A stretch of 64,000 nucleotides of DNA from Thioglobus_A sp964344985. Lineage in GTDB: Bacteria; Pseudomonadota; Gammaproteobacteria; PS1; Pseudothioglobaceae. The notes beneath the pieces are model-generated. The model saw only the letters and a program-made list of their open reading frames with translations, had not been told where the DNA came from and made no database searches. Location: the NCBI GenBank assembly GCA_964344985.1, contig CAYFPI010000002.1, positions 58,301-122,300 of the forward strand, read 5' to 3'. A program made the position numbers and the translations under genes. Below are positions 51,950 to 59,838 of the stretch, piece after piece (positions within the stretch are counted from its first letter, which is position 1; the number at the start of each line of letters is the position of its first letter).

Positions 51950-52219
51950 ATGGAAATTACAGTAGAAAATATTAAATGCGGGGGTTGTGCAGGCTCTATT
52001 ACCAAAAAACTTTCAGCTGTATTTGAAACTGACAATATTGATGTTAATATTGAAAAAGGCATTATTACAATTGACTTGGATGATTCTAAAAAAGAAGAGT
52101 TGGCTAAAGTGTTATTAGATCTAGGCTACCCTGAAACAGACTCGGTACATGGCCTTAGCTCTGCCAAGGCTAAAGCCAAATCATTTGTTTCTTGTGCTAT
52201 TGGTAAGATGGATCAATGA
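51950..52219 (+). CDS. Small heavy-metal-associated (HMA) domain protein
   Basis: An 89-residue protein whose first 65 residues are a ferredoxin-like HMA domain: EITVENIKCGGCAGSITKKL holds the metal-binding CxxC, followed by VNIEKGIITIDL and LLDLGYPE. This resembles copper chaperones. The C-terminal 25 residues are an extension with one more Cys (FVSCAIGK). The stop overlaps the thiS start by four bases, an odd pairing. Confidence 0.85.
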   Translation: MEITVENIKCGGCAGSITKKLSAVFETDNIDVNIEKGIITIDLDDSKKEELAKVLLDLGYPETDSVHGLSSAKAKAKSFVSCAIGKMDQ

Positions 52220-52416
52220 TTGTTATTGTTAATGGGAAAAATCTAGAAATTGCTGATAATGCAAATGCTGCTGATTTGATTAAGCAGCTAGGCTATCAAA
52301 ATCAACGCATTGCATTAGAAGTTAATGAGGCCATTATCCCCAAATCAAAACATGATGATTTTTCATTAAATGATGGCGACAAGATAGAGATTATTAAAGC
52401 AGTTGGCGGCGGTTAA
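52216..52416 (+). CDS. thiS: Sulfur carrier protein ThiS
   Basis: A 66-residue ubiquitin-like protein that donates sulfur as a C-terminal thiocarboxylate to ThiG. MIVIVNGKNLEI, ALEVNEAIIPKSKHDDFSLNDGDKIEII (quoted in part) and the C-terminal AVGGG with terminal Gly-Gly are diagnostic. It is remote from thiG at 7445-8224 and coupled to the HMA gene instead. Its stop overlaps the stop of the convergent PP-loop gene. Confidence 0.95.
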   Translation: MIVIVNGKNLEIADNANAADLIKQLGYQNQRIALEVNEAIIPKSKHDDFSLNDGDKIEIIKAVGGG

Positions 52417-53456
52417 ATTAGCCAGTCTTTATTGATCTCATCTGCTTTAAATGGTACTACTGAGATTTTTTGTATAATGCCATTATCTAGTTTAACTTCA
52501 ATTTCAACATTATTCTCTTCTCTACCCTGAGAATATCTTGCTACTACTTTGGCTGCCAGTTGTAAATCTTCTTGAGTTGGCTTGCCATCAATAATCGCTA
52601 AAGGACCATTACAACTAATCGGATATAAGTTTGTATATTGATTTCGATAACCTTCTAAAAATTTCACCTCACCCTCTTCACGAGCAACAATGAGTTTAAA
52701 TCGATTGTTTGGCCTGATATGTCGACCAACCTTAAGCATCATTAAATCATCTAGCTGATACTCTCGATTGCCACGCGCTTGCCACATATCAACCAATTTA
52801 TCTGAATACTGCTTATCAGTTAAGAAACAACAGCCACCCGCAGGTGTAGCGTAGTCTTCAAAACCATATTGTTTGGCCAGTTCCATTTGTGGTTTGCGCG
52901 TTCTACCTGAAAAATCTAGCAATTTTTCCCTCTCTACCCAACCTTCACGCTCAGGTTTTGTCTCAGGTAAATGCTGAGCACATAATGGACGCAATAATAA
53001 ATCATCTGCGCCGGATTCTTCCTGCACCACTGGCATGGTATCTTTACGCTGACTCATTGGTCGTTGTCCAACCACTTCGCCGGTAATAATGAAATCAAAA
53101 CCATTTTCTTCAATCCACTGTTTGGCTTGTTTCACCATAAAACTCTTACAATCAAGACAAGGATTCATGTTTTTTCCGTAGCCATGTTTGGGATTTAATA
53201 AAACATCTCGATACGGCTCGATTACGTCAATAATATGTAGCTTTATTCCAAGTTGCTCTGCCACCCAAAGCGCATTATTACGCTTTTGTTTGTCATTTTT
53301 TTGCTTACGAATGGCATGGGTATGGCCCTCTACACAAAACCCAGTAAAAAAATTAATCCCTTCTACATGAATACCTTGATCCAACATGAGCTTAGTGCTT
53401 AATAGTGAATCCAATCCACCTGATATTAACGATACTGCTTTAATTTTCTTACTCAT
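52413..53456 (-). CDS. PP-loop ATPase, MnmA/ThiI-like sulfurtransferase homologue
   Basis: A 347-residue adenylating enzyme. The PP-loop is SLISGGLDSLLSTKLML at the N-terminus; MNPCLDCKSFMVKQAKQW and TPAGGCCFLTDKQYSD are cysteine-containing segments seen in a subfamily of MnmA/ThiI-like proteins, some with a C-terminal NFACT-related domain. Its closest role is probably tRNA or small-molecule thiolation, but the exact substrate is not known. It converges with thiS with a three-base overlap of stops. Confidence 0.75.
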   Translation of the reverse strand: MSKKIKAVSLISGGLDSLLSTKLMLDQGIHVEGINFFTGFCVEGHTHAIRKQKNDKQKRNNALWVAEQLGIKLHIIDVIEPYRDVLLNPKHGYGKNMNPCLDCKSFMVKQAKQWIEENGFDFIITGEVVGQRPMSQRKDTMPVVQEESGADDLLLRPLCAQHLPETKPEREGWVEREKLLDFSGRTRKPQMELAKQYGFEDYATPAGGCCFLTDKQYSDKLVDMWQARGNREYQLDDLMMLKVGRHIRPNNRFKLIVAREEGEVKFLEGYRNQYTNLYPISCNGPLAIIDGKPTQEDLQLAAKVVARYSQGREENNVEIEVKLDNGIIQKISVVPFKADEINKDWLI

Positions 53457-53494
53457 AGCGCTCTGTCTTCATATTATAGGCAAGGCCTATAATA

Positions 53495-54373
53495 TTACTT
53501 TCTTACTCCATCGATTTGACACCAGTCATCTTTTTGCTTAACTGTTAAATTGGTAAAATACTGACCATAAGCATCTAGTACGTTATCTAATTGTGTTTGT
53601 AAAATGCCAGACAAGGCAATTCTTCCACCAGATTTCACTAAATTAGCTAAATGCTCACAAAGCTCTACCAAAGGATTTGCCAAAATATTGGCAATGAGCA
53701 AGTCCGCTTTTTCCAACCCGCTCTCTTCATCTGTATGTAGTGCTATTGTGCAATGTTCAACATGATTAGACTTAATATTATTAATTGTGGCAACTACTGC
53801 TTGAGGATCGTTATCCACAGCAACAACTGATTTTGCACCTAATTTTGCAGCTGCAATTGCCAAAATGCCCGTACCAGATCCATAATCAATAACAGTTAAA
53901 CCTTTGGGAGGATTTTCATCTAAAAACTGCAAACATAAATCTGTGGTTTGATGCGTTCCAGTTCCAAATGCCAACCCAGGATCCATATCAATTATTACAG
54001 CATCTTTAGGCAGGCCTGATGAATCTTCCCATGATGGACAAATCCAAATATTTTTGCCAAATTGCATAGGATGAAAATCTTTTTTACACTCATCTTCCCA
54101 CACCTTGTTTTTTAATAAAACAAATTCAGAATTTTCGATATTACAAATCTGTTTTAGCATTTCTTGAACATGCTGCTGATCAACATCCAGTTCAAAAAGT
54201 GCAGTAATGGTTGTATTTTGCCAAAGTGGCGTCTCACCCACTGGCGGTTCAAAAATCGCATTATCTTGAGTATCGCTAAACGTAATAGAGTCGCTGCCCA
54301 AGCCCATTAGCACCTCGCTAACAAAATCAGCCTGATCTTTTGATGTATTAAGTATGAGTTGCATCCAGTCCAT
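53495..54373 (-). CDS. prmA: Ribosomal protein L11 methyltransferase
   Basis: SAM-dependent enzyme that trimethylates lysines and the N-terminus of L11. The 292-residue protein has the N-terminal L11-recognition domain (MDWMQLILNTSKDQADFVSEVL), the interdomain DPGLAFGTGTHQTT and the SAM-binding VIDYGSGTGILAIAAAKLGA, then LIANILANPL. Length is normal. Confidence 0.95.
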   Translation of the reverse strand: MDWMQLILNTSKDQADFVSEVLMGLGSDSITFSDTQDNAIFEPPVGETPLWQNTTITALFELDVDQQHVQEMLKQICNIENSEFVLLKNKVWEDECKKDFHPMQFGKNIWICPSWEDSSGLPKDAVIIDMDPGLAFGTGTHQTTDLCLQFLDENPPKGLTVIDYGSGTGILAIAAAKLGAKSVVAVDNDPQAVVATINNIKSNHVEHCTIALHTDEESGLEKADLLIANILANPLVELCEHLANLVKSGGRIALSGILQTQLDNVLDAYGQYFTNLTVKQKDDWCQIDGVRK

Positions 54374-54463
54374 AAGGCGTAAATTATACCTTGCTGGTTA
54401 ATAATTTACCCACTTCAAGTACTTAACAAATATCCATATAAACAAAATGTGTATTAACAATAC

Positions 54464-54477
54464 TTGATTTAAATCAA
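54464..54477 (+). promoter_or_regulatory. Perfect FNR/ANR-type box upstream of the second DsrC-like gene
   Basis: TTGATTTAAATCAA matches TTGAT-N4-ATCAA exactly. A TATAAT follows at 54483-54488. If that is the -10, the box is centred near -24, a position more typical of repression than of class II activation (about -41.5). Which promoter is used is not known. Confidence 0.6.
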
Positions 54478-54506
54478 TAATATATAATATACCCAATTAA
54501 ATTACT

Positions 54507-54809
54507 ATGGTATTAGCAATGAGTTTAGAGAGAACAGGAAATGGCTACTTAGTAGACCCAACAATTTGGTCAGAAGAAATCATGTTTGAGATGGCTAAAG
54601 AAGATGGTATTGAACTAACAGATTCAATGGTTAGCCAAATTATGGCCGCTAGAGATTACTATTCTGAAAATTCTTCAGTGCCACCAATTAGAACTTTTGC
54701 TAAAGTGGTTGGTATTGATAAGAAAATTTTATTTAAAGAGTGGCTAACTGGACCAATGAAACCAATCACGAAGTATGGTGGAATGCCTCAACCAACTGGC
54801 TGCGTCTAA
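54507..54809 (+). CDS. DsrC/TusE-like paralogue lacking the second cysteine
   Basis: A 100-residue DsrC-family protein (LERTGNGYLVDPTIWSEEI, MAKEDGIELTD, SVPPIRTFAKVVG). The penultimate Cys is present in PQPTGCV, but the position 11 residues upstream is Thr rather than the second Cys of DsrC at 38903-39226. The FGKEKG-type insertion is also missing. It therefore cannot form the intramolecular disulfide of DsrC and may be a sulfur donor or regulatory homologue. Start is the ATG at 54507 or 54519; neither has a strong SD. Confidence 0.85.
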   Translation: MVLAMSLERTGNGYLVDPTIWSEEIMFEMAKEDGIELTDSMVSQIMAARDYYSENSSVPPIRTFAKVVGIDKKILFKEWLTGPMKPITKYGGMPQPTGCV

Positions 54810-54820
54810 CTCTTTGCTTT

Positions 54821-54925
54821 GTCTTTTTCCTTTTTACTTTGTTAGAAAATTAAAATTCTCAATCATATAGATTAGCCATACTCAATTGAATTTTAATTTT
54901 CTGCTTTGTATAAAGAAAAAATACG
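54821..54925 (+). repeat. REP/MITE-like palindromic element, copy 3
   Basis: Downstream of the DsrC-like gene: outer TTTTTACTTTGTTA, inner perfect 15-bp inverted repeat AGAAAATTAAAATTC (54844-54858) with GAATTTTAATTTTCT (54888-54902), outer CTTTGTATAAAGAAAAA. Same family as 45908-46010 by shared end blocks and TCTCAATCATAT. Confidence 0.6.
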
Positions 54926-54928
54926 CGC

Positions 54929-54982
54929 AAATCTCAGATAATAAAAAACCCTCTTGCAAGGGTTTTTTATTATCTGAGATTT
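54929..54982. terminator. Bidirectional terminator, perfect 24-bp palindrome
   Basis: Arms 54929-54952 and 54959-54982 are perfectly complementary over 24 bp around a six-base loop (CTTGCA). The core is AACCCT/AGGGTT flanked by A6 and T6, so each strand reads a stem followed by a T run. It lies between the DsrC-like gene (plus) and alaS (minus). Confidence 0.88.
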
Positions 54983-54999
54983 GTATTTACAACCACCCA

Positions 55000-55120
55000 T
55001 TGAGATGTGATTTTTTTCTTAGACCAAGGCGTAAAGAATTTGAAAATCAGGAGTTTACAATAAGTAAATGACTGATTTGATAATTCTGACAACGCAGATA
55101 TTAGGAAAAATCACGCTCAA
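55000..55120 (-). repeat. REP/MITE-like palindromic element, copy 4
   Basis: Imperfect terminal arms, TTGAGATGTGATTTTTTTC (55000 on) and GGAAAAATCACGCTCAA (ending 55120), with a central stem TTTAC-AATAA-GTAAA (55054-55068) near the midpoint. It shares GGA, the central AAT-loop hairpin and ATGACTGA with 46188-46313. It ends two bases from the alaS stop. Confidence 0.7.
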
Positions 55121-55121
55121 C

Positions 55122-57719
55122 CTATAATAAATCTTCAACTGAAGCGAGAGCTTCGGTAATATTCTCAGGTTGAGTGCCACCGCCCTGCGCCATATCCGGC
55201 CTACCACCACCCTTGCCACCAACTTGTGTTGCTACATGGTTTAAAATTTTTCCAGCTTGATATTTATCTGTTAAATCTTTAGTCACGCCAGCCACTAGTG
55301 ACACCTTGTCTCCACTCACAGCAGCAAGCACTATTACTGCCGAGCCTAATTTGTCTTTAAGCTTATCTGCAATATCGCGCAAATCTTTACCACTCACCCC
55401 TTCAACCACGGTTGATAGTAATTTAACACCATTCACTTCTACGGCCTTACCTGCTAAATCGTCACCTTGATTACTAGCTAATTGTTTTTGAAAAGAAGCT
55501 ATTTGTTTTTCCAGCTCTTTTTGCTGTTTGATAAGTTGTGATACTTTTTCTACCGCTTGTGCGTTATTAGATTTTGTCATTTGCGCAATTTGACTCAAAC
55601 TATCTTCAGTTTGCTTATCAAATTGATATGCAGCATAGCCTGTTAAAGCCTCAATACGACGAACACCTGCTGAAATGCCGCCTTCAGAGGCGATTCTAAA
55701 CAAGCCAATATCACCCAAGCGCTCCACATGAGTACCACCACAAAGCTCTACTGAAAAATCATTCTTACCCATACTGAGTACTCGCACAGTATCGCCATAT
55801 TTTTCACCAAAAAGTGCCATGGCGCCTTTTTTCTTAGCAGTTTCAATATCAGTCTCATCAGTATGCACAATTGAGTTTCCTAAAATTCTACGATTAACCA
55901 TCGCTTCGATCTTGTCTAAATCTTCTTTATCAATCACCTCATCATGAGAAAAATCAAAACGTAACTTTTCACTATCAACTAAAGAGCCTTTTTGAGTAAC
56001 CGTCTCACCTAAAACACTACGAAGTGCAGCATGTAACAAATGCGTTGCCGAATGATTGCGACAAATGCGTTTGCGTTTGCGCTTATCAACAGAAGCCTCA
56101 ACAACATCTCCCACCTTTAAAGTGCCACTACTTAGCGTGCCGTGATGTTCAAATGCACCTGATTTTTGCTTTTGGGTATTTACCACTTCAAATTCAGATG
56201 AAGTATTTGACAAAACTCCAGTATCACCAACCTGACCACCAGATTCACCGTAAAAACTAGACTGTGCCAAAACAACAATAGCTTGCTCTCCAGCCTCAAT
56301 ACTGTCAACCAGCTCACCATCTTTAATGAGTGCTTGCACTGATGAGCTATTTTCTAATTGCCCGTAACCCAAAAAGTCTGTCGCATCAACAATGTCAACA
56401 CCTTTTTGCGCGGTTTTAAAATCACCTGCAGATCTTGCTCTGTCACGCTGTTTTGTCATCTCCACTTCAAAGCCTGGCATGTCAATAGTAAGATCACGCT
56501 CACGAGCTACATCAGCAGTTAAATCGACCGGAAACCCATAAGTGTCATACAATTTAAATACTGTTTCACCATCAATCTCACTACCGTCTAGATTAACAAT
56601 TGCCTCTTCCAAAATACCCATGCCTTGATCTAGTGTTTGCGCAAAGCGCACTTCTTCACGCTTTAAAACTTTCTCAACATTGGCCAATGCTTTTTTAAGC
56701 TCTGGATAAACATTCTTAACCTCTAATGCCAGCACTGGCGCCAATCGATAGAAAAACACCTTGTTAATACCAATTTTGTGACCATGACGAATCGCACGAC
56801 GAATAATGCGACGTAGCACATATCCACGCCCTTCATTTGATGGAATAACACCGTCAACAATCATGAAGGCTGTTGAGCGAATATGATCCGCAATAACGCG
56901 TACTGAGGCATTGTCAACTTTAACATTGTTTTCTTTAGGAGTTAAATCAACAACAGCTTTGGTTAAAGATTGAAAGCCATCTGTATCGTAGTTATTATTT
57001 TCGTGCTGCAATACTGCTGCTAATCGCTCCAAACCCATGCCTGTATCTACACAAGGTGCGTCAAGTGGTTTTAAATAACCATCTTCTTGCTTATCATACT
57101 GGGTAAACACCAAATTCCAAATTTCAATATAGCGATCACCATCTTCATCAGCGTGTCCAGGAGGACCACCAGCAATATCTTCACCATGATCGTAGAAAAT
57201 CTCACTTGATGGGCCACACGGCCCTGTATCGCCCATTTGCCAGAAATTATCTTTAGCACCACAACGAGAAATTCGCTCTCTAGGAAAACCAATTTCATTA
57301 ACCCAGATATCTTCAGCTTCGTCATCTTCTTCAAATACACTCACCCAAAGTTTTTCTTTCGGCAGGCCAATCTCTTTGGTTAAAAACTCCCAAGCGTATT
57401 CAATTGCCTCGCGCTTGAAGTAATCTCCGAAAGAAAAATTACCCAACATCTCAAAAAAGGTATGGTGGCGTGCTGTATAGCCAACATTTTCTAAATCATT
57501 ATGTTTTCCGCCCGCTCTTACACATCGCTGGCAACTCGCAGCTCGCGTATATGGGCGCTTTTCCACTCCGCTAAACACATCTTTAAATGGCACCATGCCA
57601 GCATTGACAAACAGCAACGTTTTATCATTGTGTGGAATAAGCGAAGCGCTCGGCTCAATCGTATGATCTTTTGATGCGTAAAAATCTAAGAACTTTTGTC
57701 TAATTTGTGCAGTTTTCAT
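55122..57719 (-). CDS. alaS: Alanyl-tRNA synthetase
   Basis: Charges tRNA-Ala. The 865-residue protein has the class II catalytic domain (residues about 1-440: IRQKFLDFYASKDH, FVNAGMVPFKDVF, ARHHTFFEMLGNFSFGDYF, GMGLERLAAVLQ), the editing domain with zinc-binding HSATHLLHAAL and CGGTHV, and a C-terminal DHHA1 domain ending GGGRPDMAQGGG. Length is normal. Confidence 0.98.
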   Translation of the reverse strand: MKTAQIRQKFLDFYASKDHTIEPSASLIPHNDKTLLFVNAGMVPFKDVFSGVEKRPYTRAASCQRCVRAGGKHNDLENVGYTARHHTFFEMLGNFSFGDYFKREAIEYAWEFLTKEIGLPKEKLWVSVFEEDDEAEDIWVNEIGFPRERISRCGAKDNFWQMGDTGPCGPSSEIFYDHGEDIAGGPPGHADEDGDRYIEIWNLVFTQYDKQEDGYLKPLDAPCVDTGMGLERLAAVLQHENNNYDTDGFQSLTKAVVDLTPKENNVKVDNASVRVIADHIRSTAFMIVDGVIPSNEGRGYVLRRIIRRAIRHGHKIGINKVFFYRLAPVLALEVKNVYPELKKALANVEKVLKREEVRFAQTLDQGMGILEEAIVNLDGSEIDGETVFKLYDTYGFPVDLTADVARERDLTIDMPGFEVEMTKQRDRARSAGDFKTAQKGVDIVDATDFLGYGQLENSSSVQALIKDGELVDSIEAGEQAIVVLAQSSFYGESGGQVGDTGVLSNTSSEFEVVNTQKQKSGAFEHHGTLSSGTLKVGDVVEASVDKRKRKRICRNHSATHLLHAALRSVLGETVTQKGSLVDSEKLRFDFSHDEVIDKEDLDKIEAMVNRRILGNSIVHTDETDIETAKKKGAMALFGEKYGDTVRVLSMGKNDFSVELCGGTHVERLGDIGLFRIASEGGISAGVRRIEALTGYAAYQFDKQTEDSLSQIAQMTKSNNAQAVEKVSQLIKQQKELEKQIASFQKQLASNQGDDLAGKAVEVNGVKLLSTVVEGVSGKDLRDIADKLKDKLGSAVIVLAAVSGDKVSLVAGVTKDLTDKYQAGKILNHVATQVGGKGGGRPDMAQGGGTQPENITEALASVEDLL

Positions 57720-57770
57720 GCGCGTAAAACATTGTATAAAATGCCTAATTATACTTGTCTAACGCTTTGT

Positions 57771-58385
57771 TTAAACGATAAGTGATGTATCCCCCGCACC
57801 ACGACGAATAATTTGCATATCACCTTCTGATAAATTAATCACCGTAGTTGGTTCTGGCGGGCAATAACCATCGTCAATAATAACATCTACTTGTTTTTCA
57901 ACCGCACCACGAACATCATCAATATCATAAAACTCATGACCTTCCAGTATTAAAGACACACTCATCAATGGCTCGTCTAATGAAGCAAGCAAGGCTTGCA
58001 CCACACCATGATGTGACACTCGAACACCAATGGTTTTTTTCTTTGCATGCAGGAGTCGTTTTGGCACATCACGTGTACCTTCTAAAATAAAGGTATAAGC
58101 GCCGGGCAATACTTTTTTTAACAAACGAAATGCATTATTATCCAACTTTGCATACTCGCCAATATGCGATAAATCTCGCATCATCAAGGTAAAGTCGTGA
58201 CGTTTAGATAAATTACGAATACGTCTTATGCGCTCTAAGCCATTTTTGTTGCCCAACGCCGTCCCTAAAGCATAACCTGAATCTGTTGGATAGGCAATTA
58301 CCGCACCAGATCGAATATCGCTTATTACCTGCTTAACCAATCTGGCTTGAGGATTTTGCGGGTGAATTTTTAATAATTTAGCCAT
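57771..58385 (-). CDS. yciO: YciO, TsaC/Sua5 (YrdC-like) family protein
   Basis: A 204-residue YrdC-fold protein. It shows IAYPTDSGYALG near residue 33, RIRNLSKRHDFTLMMRDLS, PGAYTFILEG, KTIGVRVSHH and PPEPTTVINLS, as in YciO rather than the main threonylcarbamoyl-AMP synthase TsaC. The ATG at 58385 overlaps the stop of the PHP gene (TAATG). YciO acts weakly or not at all in t6A synthesis in known cases; role uncertain. Confidence 0.9.
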   Translation of the reverse strand: MAKLLKIHPQNPQARLVKQVISDIRSGAVIAYPTDSGYALGTALGNKNGLERIRRIRNLSKRHDFTLMMRDLSHIGEYAKLDNNAFRLLKKVLPGAYTFILEGTRDVPKRLLHAKKKTIGVRVSHHGVVQALLASLDEPLMSVSLILEGHEFYDIDDVRGAVEKQVDVIIDDGYCPPEPTTVINLSEGDMQIIRRGAGDTSLIV

Positions 58386-59209
58386 TACCAATTTCTCCAT
58401 ATTGCTCGGTCAATATTTGGCAAATTTTGCAAACACCCAATCTTTATTCTTTGATTAGGCCAACCATGATAATCTGATCCAACTGATGCCAAAAGACTTG
58501 TCTCTTTAGCCCACTTGCTAACCAAATCAATCTCATATTTTGTACTATGCGCCGTTATTACCTCCACACCATCACAACCGTTTTGTGATAAATCACTCAT
58601 CATTCGCTTAACTTTAGTATTTGTCATTCTGTATCTGAGTGGATGCGCAAGTATAGCCACACCGCCTGCCAAATGAATCCAGTCAATCACTTCATCAAAC
58701 TGCGACCACTCACCACCCACACCACCAGGTTTTTTTCCAGTTAAAAATCGCCTAAATACACTTTTCATATCTTTGCAAACCCCTTCTTGGATCAACATCT
58801 GTGCAAAATGCGTGCGCGTAATCATATCAGTCTTGGCAATTGCTTGAGTTTTCTCCATCGCGTTAAAAATACCTGCACCACCCAATCCCCTGGCCATTTT
58901 TTCTGCACGAATCTTTCGGAATTCTTGATGCTGCCTAAGCCTATTCTGAAGTGTTTCGTTATTAATATCCACATTCAGACCTAAAATATGAATGGTCATA
59001 TTGCTCCACATAGCAGATATTTCTACCCCATGAACCAAGTTCAAACCAATCGCATCTGCTTGTTGTTGTGCCTCAGTCAGCCCATCGGTTGTATCATGAT
59101 CTGTTAATGCGAACACATCACAGCCTTGTTCTTTGGCTAAAGAAACAACATCTTTGGGAGACAAAACCCCATCGGAATAATAAGAATGATTGTGTAGATC
59201 AATAATCAT
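58385..59209 (-). CDS. rnm: PHP-domain phosphatase/exonuclease (RNase AM, YciV-like)
   Basis: A 274-residue PHP-family metal hydrolase; E. coli RNase AM (YciV) trims 5' ends of rRNA and degrades 3',5'-bisphosphonucleotides. Metal ligands are visible in LHNHSYYSDG, ALTDHDTTDG, HGVEIS, ILAHPLRY and GSDYHG. It is adjacent to yciO, as in many gammaproteobacteria. Its ATG overlaps the toxin stop upstream. Confidence 0.92.
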   Translation of the reverse strand: MIIDLHNHSYYSDGVLSPKDVVSLAKEQGCDVFALTDHDTTDGLTEAQQQADAIGLNLVHGVEISAMWSNMTIHILGLNVDINNETLQNRLRQHQEFRKIRAEKMARGLGGAGIFNAMEKTQAIAKTDMITRTHFAQMLIQEGVCKDMKSVFRRFLTGKKPGGVGGEWSQFDEVIDWIHLAGGVAILAHPLRYRMTNTKVKRMMSDLSQNGCDGVEVITAHSTKYEIDLVSKWAKETSLLASVGSDYHGWPNQRIKIGCLQNLPNIDRAIWRNW

Positions 59210-59463
59210 TATTTATACACATTCTTTCTATGCTTGATTTTTACCACTACAATGATTAATTCATTATCAATGATTTCGTACAAAACCCTGTAATCACCAA
59301 CTCTGTATCGATAATAAGGCGACAAATCCCCAACTAACTTCTTGCCGACAAATGGATTTTTAACCAACTTAGTTTTTACTGAGTTAAGTATTTTTTTTCG
59401 CCAAACTTGATCAATTTTTCTAAGATCTTTTTCAACCTTATCATCAATAAATAGCTTATACAT
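59209..59463 (-). CDS. RelE/ParE-superfamily toxin
   Basis: An 84-residue protein of the RelE/ParE fold: MYKLFIDDKVEKDLRKI at the N-terminus and the conserved basic core YYRYRVGDYRVLYEI followed by VVVKIKHRKNVYK. Basic residues match those used by RelE-type mRNA interferases. It overlaps the antitoxin gene by eight bases, and its stop overlaps the rnm start. A functional toxin is inferred, not shown. Confidence 0.88.
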   Translation of the reverse strand: MYKLFIDDKVEKDLRKIDQVWRKKILNSVKTKLVKNPFVGKKLVGDLSPYYRYRVGDYRVLYEIIDNELIIVVVKIKHRKNVYK

Positions 59464-59665
59464 CTAGTGCTTTTTCTAGCTCTTCAATACTAATCAGATT
59501 TCTATTTTTATCTTGCACTCGACTTTGCACTTCATAATAATCAACCATATCATCTAGATAATTTTCAAGCGCTTCCTTAACAAAAAAACTTTTTGGTCGT
59601 TTTGTAGCATTTGCCAGATTATCCAATTTAGATTGCATTTCATCATTAATTCTTACTGAAAGCAT
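59456..59665 (-). CDS. Ribbon-helix-helix (RelB-like) antitoxin
   Basis: A 69-residue protein with an N-terminal ribbon-helix-helix (MLSVRINDEMQSKLDNLANA, KRPKSFFVKEALENYL) for operator binding and an acidic C-terminal tail (LISIEELEKALDV) expected to wrap the toxin. It is the first gene of the antitoxin-toxin pair; such pairs usually repress their own promoter, here in the AT-rich region 59666-59838. Confidence 0.88.
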   Translation of the reverse strand: MLSVRINDEMQSKLDNLANATKRPKSFFVKEALENYLDDMVDYYEVQSRVQDKNRNLISIEELEKALDV

Positions 59666-59761
59666 AAATTAACCTCAATTATGTATTATATGTATGACAA
59701 GTATAACATTATTAATAGATATAAATTAAAGCCTTTTCATAAATCAACTAATAAACAATCA

Positions 59762-59782
59762 TGAGCAGGCCTTGCCTGCTCA
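59762..59782. terminator. Strong hairpin between the toxin-antitoxin and RfaH-like genes
   Basis: Perfect 9-bp stem TGAGCAGGC/GCCTGCTCA around a CTT loop. Neither side has a clean T run, so it may be a weak terminator or an RNA hairpin upstream of the RfaH-like gene. Confidence 0.5.
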
Positions 59783-59838
59783 GAAAGTACTTTTCAAAAA
59801 CGTAAAAAAAACGATTTATATGCTAAAATAATCCATAT

